From NCBI GenBank assembly GCA_021371795.1, contig JAJFVK010000022.1, positions 1-40,339 on the forward strand: DNA of 40,339 nucleotides, written 5' to 3'. The notes under the pieces are model-generated. The model searched no databases. It was not told the origin of the DNA and worked only from the letters and a program-made list of their open reading frames with translations. The translations under genes and the position numbers were made by a program. This document shows positions 33,782-40,339 of the stretch, in pieces; position 1 is the first letter of the stretch, and the number at the start of each line of letters is the position of its first letter. This stretch comes from Planctomycetaceae bacterium (lineage in GTDB: Bacteria > Planctomycetota > Phycisphaerae > Sedimentisphaerales > UBA12454).

Positions 33782-34669
33782 ATGCCGAATGAAATTACCG
33801 TAAATAAGAGCAAATTGTGCCTTGAAGGCAGGGTAATCGAGTCAAAATACTTCTTTTTCGACACCGACCCGAAGAAAAAACACGAGCTGGCAATCGTTTT
33901 CGGCGGCGTTGAGAAGTGCGCATCCGACTTCGAGATAAAAAGACGTACATACCCTTATTACGTCATAGAAATACCTATAAAAGGCTTATGCGCTCTCGAA
34001 ATCGGAGACAAAACGCACAGACTTGCGCCAAATTATATCGGCGGTTTCGCTCCGGAGGTCGCTCATCATTACAAATGCGATAAAAATAACCCGATGGAGC
34101 ACGTCTTTATCGCGTTTTTCGGTACGCAGGCAAAAAATCTGTTCGAAAAAGCAGGCCTGTATAAAGGTAACGTGCTGAAAATGAAAAAAACCGGCGATAT
34201 TTTATACCTTGCAGAGTCAATTTTGAAAAAAGCCTTTGAAAAATCAGTACACTCACACGAATTGTGCTGCAGTTATCTCAAAACTCTGCTTTTGGAACAA
34301 TCCGCGGATATTTCACCTGCGACTGATTCGCTGTGCGCTTCGATGAACACTTACAAGCGGTGCAGAAAATATATAGATGAAAATTTCTCAACGCTGTTTT
34401 TGCCATCGCAGGTTGCGCAGAAATGCAGCGTTAATGTTCGCTATATGTCGAGGCTGTTCAAGCAGTACGCAGATGTTACGCCGCACGAATATATAATGAG
34501 ATTGAAACTCAACAAGGCCGCGAATCTGCTTTTGACTACCAATCTTTCAATCAAAAATATCGCCCAGACTGCCGGCTTTGCCGACCCTTACCATTTTTCA
34601 AGAAACTTCAAAAACTTTCACGGCGTATCGCCAAATCACTATCGCAATCCGACATCGCGTGGGAAATAA
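33782..34669 (+). CDS. AraC-family transcriptional regulator
   Basis: This 295-residue protein has an N-terminal cupin-like sensor (about 10-150, with YYVIEIPIKGLCALEIGDKTHRLAPN and FAPEVAHHYKCD). Its C-terminal AraC DNA-binding domain (about 195-292) has two helix-turn-helix motifs: LPSQVAQKCSVNVRYMSRLFKQ and LSIKNIAQTAGFADPYHFSRNFKNFHGVSPNHYR. Such regulators respond to a sugar or metabolite and usually activate nearby genes, here perhaps the divergent PIG-L/GATase/PFK set. It has its own -35/-10 pair. The ligand is unknown. Confidence 0.93.
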   Translation: MPNEITVNKSKLCLEGRVIESKYFFFDTDPKKKHELAIVFGGVEKCASDFEIKRRTYPYYVIEIPIKGLCALEIGDKTHRLAPNYIGGFAPEVAHHYKCDKNNPMEHVFIAFFGTQAKNLFEKAGLYKGNVLKMKKTGDILYLAESILKKAFEKSVHSHELCCSYLKTLLLEQSADISPATDSLCASMNTYKRCRKYIDENFSTLFLPSQVAQKCSVNVRYMSRLFKQYADVTPHEYIMRLKLNKAANLLLTTNLSIKNIAQTAGFADPYHFSRNFKNFHGVSPNHYRNPTSRGK

Positions 34670-34678
34670 CCATAAAAA

Positions 34679-34715
34679 AAGCTTCCTGACACACCATCAG
34701 CATATCAGGAAGCTT
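34679..34715 (-). terminator. Intrinsic terminator of the hemerythrin-type gene
   Basis: An 11-bp perfect stem (AAGCTTCCTGA / TCAGGAAGCTT) with a 15-base loop is followed on the minus strand by a T run (A7 on the plus strand at 34674-34680). It lies about 120 bases after the stop of the gene at 34834-35592. The plus-strand side has no T run, so it terminates the AraC gene only weakly, if at all. Confidence 0.75.
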
Positions 34716-34833
34716 CACGTAAAAGTTACTTCCAATTCATCACCCCCCTGCAAGAAATAAAATAACAATTTGTAAATTAAATACGCTTAACCTTTTTTCA
34801 CCATCGGTCATAGGTCATTCGTTTGCCGGTTTT

Positions 34834-35592
34834 TTATGAGCAGCACGGCTGGGCATCGAATCCGCAGTAGCCCATCTCGTCGCTAAGCTGTTTAATCCGC
34901 CACCAAACTCTGTCGTCTTTGACAACGTCTATCGCGACAGGATACAGAATATTGTCTTCCTGGAAAATATGCTCGCGCAGAATCGGTACAATCGCGGATG
35001 AAATCGCATTAATCTGAATCTTGAACTGCGTCGGCTCGAACTGTCTGAAATTGTTGACCGCCACAGTCAAATTGCCGACAAGATTATTGATTCGCCAGTG
35101 CGCTTTGCCCAGCACCACGCAAATGCTCTTGCAGGGATAATTCTCCAGCACAGGAAAAATCAAATCGTCTTCGCGCTGGTTATGGACATCGATAGCCTGC
35201 AAGTGTTCGGTTATGTGCTGTAATCTTCTGAACTCACTCGAAAGCTCGGTCAATTCGTCGGTGTCCTGAATCAAAACATTGGCAACCTCAAGGTCGGCAA
35301 GGAAACATTCGAACATCTCGTGCTCGGCAATGACCCTGCGTATCGGATGGTCCGCCGACAGATGCGCCCGAAGCAGCGCGAACTGATCGCCGAGGATAGA
35401 AGCGAACGCATAAACAAGCGTACGGAGCTGGTCAAGCGAAATGCCGGTGCCGACGAGATACTTATGCGCCTTGCTGATATCACTTAATCGAAGTGTTGAA
35501 AGAAGCTGCCGTGCCTGCTGTCGAACTTTTGTTGGGTCTTCGCCGCTTCTGACCCGCTCAAGTATGTCTGCCAATTTCCGTGCTTTTTCCAT
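34834..35592 (-). CDS. Hemerythrin-domain protein with N-terminal DUF438-like region
   Basis: The start at 35592 (MEKARKLADILERV) has a perfect AAGGAG eight bases upstream; the TTG start at 35610 is rejected. The protein has 252 residues. Residues about 1-60 (ILERVRSGEDPTKVRQQARQLLSTL) resemble the DUF438 region. The rest is a four-helix hemerythrin-like bundle with His/Glu ligand candidates in VIAEHEMFECFLADLE, LQHITEHLQAIDVHNQREDDLIFPVLE, GKAHWRI and ILREHIFQEDNILYPVA. Such proteins bind a di-iron centre and sense or detoxify oxygen or nitric oxide, apt for an anaerobe. A short CAACGC/GCGTTG inverted repeat (35608-35625) precedes it. The C-terminus ends in CCS, of unknown meaning. Confidence 0.88.
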   Translation of the reverse strand: MEKARKLADILERVRSGEDPTKVRQQARQLLSTLRLSDISKAHKYLVGTGISLDQLRTLVYAFASILGDQFALLRAHLSADHPIRRVIAEHEMFECFLADLEVANVLIQDTDELTELSSEFRRLQHITEHLQAIDVHNQREDDLIFPVLENYPCKSICVVLGKAHWRINNLVGNLTVAVNNFRQFEPTQFKIQINAISSAIVPILREHIFQEDNILYPVAIDVVKDDRVWWRIKQLSDEMGYCGFDAQPCCS

Positions 35593-35873
35593 AATCGCGC
35601 TCCTTTCCAACGCTTAAATGCGTTGAACCGCCCCTTTCTGTCTTTAACAAGTGCTTTTTACAACTTGCTCCAGTGAACACGCGTTCTGAAACTTAATACT
35701 TTTATATACGTTTTGGTTCGACATTTGATTAAAAAAAATATCAGAAAAAGCGCATAAATTTAATAAATTCGTGTTATTTTTTTTAACGGCAAGTTAAAGC
35801 GGGAAAGACAGGCGGAATATAACGCCACTAAAACGATTTACCAAAAGTTCGCTGTGTGAATTTTGGGATATGA

Positions 35874-36755
35874 TTACAGGTGTACCGTGAGCGCACCGGC
35901 TGTGTGTATCGCCAAAATCATCAGATAATCCAAATCGCTCAAGCTGTAATGATTGTGAACCATCGCGTTATCAATATATATGATACCAAAATTGCCGGAC
36001 GGCCTTTTTATGCATGCCATCATAGCAGAACGAATGCGCTCGGTCGTCTCGAGTTTGGCGGCAACCTGCGGAAAAACAAGCGATTGGCCGCGTTCAAACG
36101 TTTCAGTGATTTTCGGAGCCATTCTGATATCAGTCAGCACGACCGGTTTGCCATCGCGTCTTCTGCCCGTTTGGAAAGTAAGCGGACCGATGTTTGAGCT
36201 TCTTATACCGCACCAAACGCGAAACGCGGTAAACTGCTGACTACAGACTTTTAAAATCGTCTGCACAAATTCGTCCAGATTGTCAGCCTTGCCTATTTCC
36301 TCAACAGCTTGCGAAAAATCACTCAATCTCCGCGCGGCAAGTCGCATCGCAGGTGCGTGGCCGGCGTCGGGCTTTCGCACAATCACCTCATCACGAGGCG
36401 TTGAAAGCGATGCTTCGAGCGAGACAGTATCCTCCGGCGAGGGCTGCGGTTTTGATGTCAATAAATCCACTTCGAGCGTAAAATCGGCAATTTTCAGCGT
36501 GTCGCCCCTTTTGAGCGGTGCTTTGTGAATCACTTCGCCGTTAAGATATGTACGATTCGCCGAGTCGAGGTCTTCGATTGTCAGGCCTTCGGCACTTACG
36601 CTGATTTTGGCGTGCTGACGTGAAACCGCATTGTCGGCAAGCACTACCTGCACATCAGGTCTTCTGCCTATTAATATGGGATTGGCCGCAGGAAAGGTAA
36701 ATTCGTTTACCATCTGTTCGTTGCGCTTCACAACAAGATGTATTGAACTATCCAT
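35874..36755 (-). CDS. FHA-domain protein with C-terminal GAF-like domain
   Basis: The 293-residue cytoplasmic protein starts with a forkhead-associated domain (about 20-97: ILIGRRPDVQVVL, NAVSRQHAKISV, LDSANRTYLNGEVI), with the residues that bind phosphothreonine. A flexible, Pro/Ser-rich linker (about 98-130) leads to a GAF-like sensor region (about 140-290: LDEFVQTILKVCSQQFTAFRVW, then GNFGIIYIDNAMVHNHYSLSDLDYLMILAIHTAGAL). It probably links a Ser/Thr-kinase signal to an adaptor output; no kinase gene is in the window. It is divergent from the double-HTH gene at 36949. A GAGG lies before the ATG. Confidence 0.88.
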   Translation of the reverse strand: MDSSIHLVVKRNEQMVNEFTFPAANPILIGRRPDVQVVLADNAVSRQHAKISVSAEGLTIEDLDSANRTYLNGEVIHKAPLKRGDTLKIADFTLEVDLLTSKPQPSPEDTVSLEASLSTPRDEVIVRKPDAGHAPAMRLAARRLSDFSQAVEEIGKADNLDEFVQTILKVCSQQFTAFRVWCGIRSSNIGPLTFQTGRRRDGKPVVLTDIRMAPKITETFERGQSLVFPQVAAKLETTERIRSAMMACIKRPSGNFGIIYIDNAMVHNHYSLSDLDYLMILAIHTAGALTVHL

Positions 36756-36865
36756 TTTTTACCTCACAAACCAACATAACAATATTACGCCCGATTTGCA
36801 ACCCTTTATTTGTTAAGTAATTAGTGAACTTTTGAAAAAATTATGTTATTTTTACAACTTTCCAC

Positions 36866-36893
36866 TTGCTTTTATTGTTTAATTTACTAAAAT
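36866..36893 (+). promoter_or_regulatory. Promoter of the double-HTH gene
   Basis: TTGCTT (36866-36871) and TAAAAT (36888-36893) are 16 bases apart; a start near 36900 leaves a leader of about 50 nt ending in a strong TGGAGG ribosome binding site. Confidence 0.4.
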
Positions 36894-36948
36894 AGCAAAA
36901 AGTTAGACAAATACAAAACAACATAGATTTATATGGAGGAAGCCAAAA

Positions 36949-37356
36949 ATGTCAGCACCAACAATTCAAAAAAGAGAAACGTTACAAATCAAAAAGCGAG
37001 CACTTCTGGATTTACTTGAGCAGTCGCCCGGCAGGATTGAAATGCTTAACGAGCGGAACAGGGCTTTTGTGAACCTGATGCTAACGGGGCAAAAATTCCG
37101 AACTATCGCCACTGCCGCCGGCGTTCACGAGGCAACCATCGCAAGACGATTGAAAAAAATAGCCGCTCGAATCACGAACAACACTTTCGTCTGTGCCCTT
37201 TCGCAAAGAAATCTTACACCACAAAAAATGCAAATCATGCGCGATTATTTCGTCGACGGCTTTTCAATGTTCAAAATCGCCGCGAAAAATAACGTAAGCT
37301 ATTATGATGTGAGAAAATTAATCAAAGAACACATCAAAGCAAACAATGGATATTAA
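36949..37356 (+). CDS. Small protein with two helix-turn-helix segments, probable DNA-binding regulator
   Basis: This 135-residue basic protein has a strong ribosome binding site (TATGGAGGAAGCC). Two HTH-like segments are visible: about 40-75 (NRAFVNLMLTGQKFRTIATAAGVHEATIARRLKKI, like sigma-factor region 4 or recombinase HTHs) and about 100-130 (MRDYFVDGFSMFKIAAKNNVSYYDVRKLIKEHI). No sensor domain is present. The gene is divergent from the FHA protein and overlaps the end of the convergent membrane-protein gene by four bases. The role is unknown; a transcription factor or a nucleoid protein are the likely options. Confidence 0.85.
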   Translation: MSAPTIQKRETLQIKKRALLDLLEQSPGRIEMLNERNRAFVNLMLTGQKFRTIATAAGVHEATIARRLKKIAARITNNTFVCALSQRNLTPQKMQIMRDYFVDGFSMFKIAAKNNVSYYDVRKLIKEHIKANNGY

Positions 37357-38504
37357 TAAATTTTATAAAAATACCAGTTGTCTGCTAATTTTGTTTTGCT
37401 GCCTGACCAATATTCATTTTTATGAACGAGGTTTCCATAAATATGGTCCATTAATTCCACTTGCAACCATTCAACTTCACGTATTTCCTTGTCGTTAAGG
37501 CTGGACTTCAAATGCAAATGGCCATTGTCAACCAAAATTACACCATCGCGAATCAATTTGTGTAAATGTAAACATACATCAAATCCGGACAGTATTGTTG
37601 CATTACGAAACCAGAGTGTCAATCCATAACGATTAGATGTAATATTGCTATCTTCGACCAGTTTGCTTGATATTCTGGACTGGTCATTCAGGAGTTTTAC
37701 AACAACAGCCTTCTCTTCGGGTGTAAATTTACTTTCGATAAAATCGAGATATTCCTGATATTTCTCGCCATGGCCATCCAATACGGTATTCCCGTATTTA
37801 CGCATCAGATATTCATCGCAAGTTTCCATTGAAGCCAATTTGTCTGCAAATGGTTTATCTATGTATTTCATTATGACCGGATATGTGATTAGCGGATCAA
37901 AAACAATTTGGTCACGAAATTTAGCAACATCATCCTTAACTTTAATCATATCCGCAAGTTCAGCCCAAGAACGTATATCATCTTCTGTTATTACAGGACT
38001 GGTCGAATAATCTTCCGGCAAACCATTTTTCGCAAAAATATAAATTGACACTCGCCTCGAACGGTAATAACCAAATTCAACTATACCCGATTGTTTCTCA
38101 ATTCTGCGAACAACAAGTCTGTGTTTCCATGCTTCATCCTTAATTTTCTCATCATCGGTCTGTAAAAGTTTTTCCGCAATTGCAGTTAATTCTGTTTTTC
38201 GCTGCTCACTGAAATATTTTTGGGGGTATGACGGAAGATTATGCATCCCTAATCTCAACCCTGCAAAACCAAAAAGGTAAACTACAGGAAACAAAAGCAG
38301 GGAAATCAAAAAAGGTATAAAAGCAGCAAACTTATATTCGCGCCACAGTACAACAACTATAATCAAACAATATAAAGCAATGCAAATCAAAAAAAGGGAT
38401 GAAAACGCCGAAAACATAAGGTCGATATCAATGTAGCAATTAAGAAAATTAATTACGCCCAAAATCAGACCTGTAACTATAACCGTTTTTATAGTAATTC
38501 GCAT
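37353..38504 (-). CDS. AT-rich membrane protein of unknown function
   Basis: This 383-residue protein starts with three hydrophobic segments (about 7-25, 31-53 and 58-80) and continues with a soluble region of about 300 residues. No known motif was recognised. The soluble part is rich in charged residues, with YYRSRRVSIYIFAKNGLPEDYS and KEIREVEWLQVELMDHIYGNLV. Base composition is clearly more AT-rich than that of the regulators next to it, as with the HEAT gene at 2670-4025, so acquisition from elsewhere is possible. It ends within the stop region of the convergent double-HTH gene. The AT-rich 278-base gap upstream (38505-38782) holds only short repeats. Confidence 0.75.
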   Translation of the reverse strand: MRITIKTVIVTGLILGVINFLNCYIDIDLMFSAFSSLFLICIALYCLIIVVVLWREYKFAAFIPFLISLLLFPVVYLFGFAGLRLGMHNLPSYPQKYFSEQRKTELTAIAEKLLQTDDEKIKDEAWKHRLVVRRIEKQSGIVEFGYYRSRRVSIYIFAKNGLPEDYSTSPVITEDDIRSWAELADMIKVKDDVAKFRDQIVFDPLITYPVIMKYIDKPFADKLASMETCDEYLMRKYGNTVLDGHGEKYQEYLDFIESKFTPEEKAVVVKLLNDQSRISSKLVEDSNITSNRYGLTLWFRNATILSGFDVCLHLHKLIRDGVILVDNGHLHLKSSLNDKEIREVEWLQVELMDHIYGNLVHKNEYWSGSKTKLADNWYFYKIY

Positions 38505-38724
38505 TTAAGACTCCTTTTATTCTAATTATATATTTTCATAAAAGGAATGCAATGATTTTGTGAATTTTCCCCCGATGTTTAAATTTACGCGCAAGTAGTT
38601 AAATGCGCATTTTTATAAATCAAATTTTTTATCCCGTTTCAACTTATTTTAAACGCAATTTTTTAAACTCAAAAACTAATTTATCGCAAAATCGCGCAGG
38701 TTCTCTGTAATTACGGAAGACAGC

Positions 38725-38749
38725 CACAGAGCTCACAGAGGACACAGAG
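38725..38749 (+). repeat. Three tandem CACAGAG words with 9-base period
   Basis: CACAGAG at 38725, 38734 and 38743 forms a short 9-base-period array 34 bases before the ABC ATPase start. It resembles dispersed CACAGAGGACACAGAG sequences of many environmental genomes. Too short and spacer-free for CRISPR. Confidence 0.5.
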
Positions 38750-38782
38750 ATATAAAAATTTGAAATTTTTGGAAGAACAAAA

Positions 38783-39439
38783 ATGATTACGACATTAACT
38801 GCGAACAAATGTTTCAACTGGGATTTGCCGCTGACGAAAAAAGCCGGCGACGTTATGCGGGCGTTCGGCATTACCGTTCAGCGAATCAAAAACGACGCCA
38901 TCACGCACCAATGCACCATCGAACTGTCGGCTGGTCATATCTGCTACATCACCGGCCCGTCAGGCAGCGGAAAAAGCGTGCTGCTGCGGGAATTTTTCAA
39001 AAATTTCAACGATGAAAACAAAATCAACATCGATGACATCCCGCTGCCAAATGATAAAACGTGCGTCGATTGCTTCGATGGCGGGTTTCTTGAAATTTTA
39101 CGAACCTTGAGCTGTGCGGGATTAACAGACGTATTTTGCGTTCTCAATTCGCCGGCTAATTTGTCCGAAGGTCAGAAATACCGCTATCGAATCGCAAAAG
39201 CAATCGCGGGCGATAAGCAGTTTATCTTCGCTGACGAGTTCTGCTCCAACCTCGACAGAGTTACAGCAGCGGTTATCAGTCATAACCTGCGCAAGTTCGC
39301 AAGCAAGACCGGCAAAACGTTCATCCTCGCAAGCGCGCACGATGATTTGCTCGCCGATTTACTGCCGGAAGTTATCGTCATCAAACATTTGGCAGGCGAA
39401 GCGGAAATCATCTATAAAAATCTCAAATCTCAAATTTGA
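38783..39439 (+). CDS. Soluble ABC-type ATPase, partner of the following GNAT-like protein (COG2401-like)
   Basis: A 218-residue protein with a full ABC set: Walker A GPSGSGKS (58-65), signature LSEGQKYRYRIAKA (127-140), Walker B FIFADE (147-152) with D-loop SNLD (155-158), and H-loop His186. It has no membrane helix and no transporter partner, so it is not an importer or exporter. In the COG2401 family an ABC ATPase is fused to a predicted acetyltransferase; here the two are separate genes 19 bases apart. The start at 38783 has GGAAGA upstream. The cysteine cluster CVDCFDGG (94-101) replaces the usual Q-loop region, so the site may be atypical. The biochemical role is unknown. Confidence 0.87.
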   Translation: MITTLTANKCFNWDLPLTKKAGDVMRAFGITVQRIKNDAITHQCTIELSAGHICYITGPSGSGKSVLLREFFKNFNDENKINIDDIPLPNDKTCVDCFDGGFLEILRTLSCAGLTDVFCVLNSPANLSEGQKYRYRIAKAIAGDKQFIFADEFCSNLDRVTAAVISHNLRKFASKTGKTFILASAHDDLLADLLPEVIVIKHLAGEAEIIYKNLKSQI

Positions 39440-39450
39440 AATCTCAAATT
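39418..39450 (+). repeat. Short AAATCTCAAAT repeats between the ABC and GNAT genes
   Basis: AAATCTC occurs three times between 39418 and 39447, around the palindrome TCAAATTTGA. The repeats cover the last codons of the ABC gene and the gap to the next start, so the C-terminus (KNLKSQI) may have been altered by repeat growth. Confidence 0.45.
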
Positions 39451-39458
39451 GGTGGTCT

Positions 39459-40094
39459 ATGAATTGCACATTAAAAAAATATTTGAAAATCGTTCCGGGC
39501 ATAATCGCGGATTACAAAACTTTGTCTCGGTTTCATTATCGGCACTGTCAGACAGGGCCGGTGGCAGGAGTTTATAAAATCATCGATACCCATCCCATGC
39601 GTGAGCAAATCGAACCAATCGTCGGCGTTATCGTTTATTCAATGCCGGCGTGCAGCGTTCAGCTCCGCAATATCGCAACACAGGGACTTTTCACCAAGTC
39701 CGGCTCAAGCTCTGTAAATATGCAGCTGGTCAACCAGAACATTCGAACAATCTCACGGGTTGTTATCGAGCCGCGTTACAGAGCTTTGGGTCTTGCGTAT
39801 GAGCTTGTACAGCAGACAATGCCTCTGCTGAAAATAGCTTATATCGAGTCGCTTGCTGTGATGGGAAAAGTCAATCCGTTCTTCGAAAAAGCGGGAATGA
39901 TGAAATTTCAGGGCACCGAACCTGTGCGCAGCGTTAAACTGCGACAGGCATTGAGCGTTGTCGGAATCGAAGAGGACGACCTTGTCGATATCGAACTTAC
40001 GCACAGCAAAATTCAAAGTTTAAATCCGAAAGCGAAAAATTTCATCGAAAATCAGATTGTAAATTTTCTGACAGCCTACGGCAGGCACGTGTGA
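39459..40094 (+). CDS. GNAT-like acyltransferase, related to COG2401/Mom-type proteins
   Basis: The ATG at 39459 (MNCTLKKYLKIVPGI) gives 211 residues; a longer in-frame extension to 39342 overlaps the ABC gene and is rejected. Features are LSRFHYRHC (22-30), a motif seen in the ABC-acetyltransferase fusions, and ISRVVIEPRYRALGLAYELV (98-117), the acetyl-CoA-binding region with a changed last Gly. YIESLAVMGKVNPFFEKAGM follows (128-147). Phage Mu Mom, which modifies adenine in DNA, belongs to the same broad fold, so nucleic-acid modification is a possible role (inference). It follows the ABC ATPase gene in the same direction, and the two probably act together. Confidence 0.8.
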   Translation: MNCTLKKYLKIVPGIIADYKTLSRFHYRHCQTGPVAGVYKIIDTHPMREQIEPIVGVIVYSMPACSVQLRNIATQGLFTKSGSSSVNMQLVNQNIRTISRVVIEPRYRALGLAYELVQQTMPLLKIAYIESLAVMGKVNPFFEKAGMMKFQGTEPVRSVKLRQALSVVGIEEDDLVDIELTHSKIQSLNPKAKNFIENQIVNFLTAYGRHV

Positions 40095-40256
40095 AATCTG
40101 CCGGATGGCTTAAAACGCACAGAATATATCATCAGCAGACTTTCAGACAGACCCGTGTATTATCTTTGGAGAAACGCGAAACTACGATTCAAGATTGAAA
40201 ATCAGTACTGTCCCATTAACTTGAGACCTAATTAGTATAACTATTTTAGATATACA

Positions 40257-40339
40257 ATGTTACAACAAAAAACAACTGTTATCGATTTGAACGGGCTGGT
40301 ATCCTGCGGTGAGATTTTATTATCACCAATCAGGAGTAG
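40257..40339 (+). CDS. Possible start of a further gene, cut by the window end
   Basis: An ATG at 40257 opens a frame of 27 codons (MLQQKTTVIDLNGLVSCGE...) that stays open to the last base. The 162 bases between the GNAT gene and this ATG hold no other convincing gene. Upstream, ACTGTCCCATTAACTTGAGACC (40206-40227) is reminiscent of terminal repeats of some insertion sequences, so this may be a transposase start, but the other end is outside. Weakly supported. Confidence 0.3.
   Translation, partial: MLQQKTTVIDLNGLVSCGEILLSPIRS

Noticed and set aside
35593-35610. TTG start at 35610 for the hemerythrin-type protein
   Set aside because: ATG at 35592 has a perfect AAGGAG at the right distance; the TTG would remove it from use.
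35725-35745. FNR/Dnr box upstream of the hemerythrin-type gene (TTGAT...ATCAG)
   Set aside because: Half-sites are about ten bases apart, not the four required.
38725-38749. CRISPR-like array
   Set aside because: Units are 9 bases long with no spacers; simple short tandem repeat.
40091-40198. Short frame (35 codons) from a GTG overlapping the GNAT stop
   Set aside because: No ribosome binding site of its own, no recognisable motif, and length within chance expectation.

Overview
The window is a gene-dense stretch of bacterial chromosome (no rRNA, tRNA, CRISPR array or intact insertion sequence was seen), of moderate GC content with AT-rich gaps. The gene mix (a hydrogenase-4-like membrane complex, an L-rhamnose operon with a fused aldolase/dehydrogenase, a PPi-type phosphofructokinase, a GH3 glucosidase, PIG-L deacetylase, FHA and hemerythrin proteins) suggests an anaerobic or facultative polysaccharide-degrading member of the Planctomycetota, perhaps Phycisphaerae/Sedimentisphaerales. 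That placement is an inference from content only.

Layout. 1-8.5 kb, minus strand: the 5' part of a YifB/ComM-type AAA ATPase gene, an unrecognised membrane-anchored protein, a HEAT-repeat protein, an ArsB/NhaD-type permease, a DUF5009 acyltransferase-like membrane protein and a secreted GH3 glycosidase. Between 2485 and 2656 lies a plus-strand promoter followed by a terminator, which looks like a small RNA gene. 8.6-9.8 kb, plus strand: a Bcr/CflA-type MFS exporter with a palindromic operator upstream. 9.8-10.4 kb: an unusual gene-free stretch between convergent genes. 10.4-11.5 kb: rsmH.

11.5-19.5 kb, minus strand: a seven-gene operon. A regulator fusing a helix-turn-helix to a PTS EIIA domain is followed by HyfB-, HyfC-, HyfE-, HyfF-, HyfG- and ferredoxin/HyfI-like subunits. 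The large subunit has lost all four cysteines that bind [NiFe], so this is an energy-converting-hydrogenase-related (Ehr-type) ion-pumping complex and not a hydrogenase.

19.6-29.7 kb, minus strand: an L-rhamnose operon (rhaB, rhaA, bifunctional rhamnulose-1-phosphate aldolase/dehydrogenase) that also carries a fused 2-oxo-acid dehydrogenase E1 alpha-beta, a free lipoyl domain, an enlarged zinc alcohol dehydrogenase and a PHP-domain protein. A divergent DeoR repressor (29.9-30.7 kb) faces it across an intergenic region with repeated operators. Rhamnose would give DHAP and a C3 product; the neighbouring PPi-phosphofructokinase could move triose-derived carbon into or out of hexose phosphates.

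30.7-40.3 kb: PPi-phosphofructokinase, a GATase1-like protein and a PIG-L deacetylase (minus), an AraC regulator (plus), a hemerythrin-type protein and an FHA protein (minus), a small double-HTH protein (plus), an AT-rich membrane protein (minus), and finally a soluble ABC ATPase followed by a GNAT-like protein (plus). This last pair looks like a split version of the ABC-ATPase/acetyltransferase fusion family (COG2401). The last about 80 bases open a further reading frame that runs off the window.
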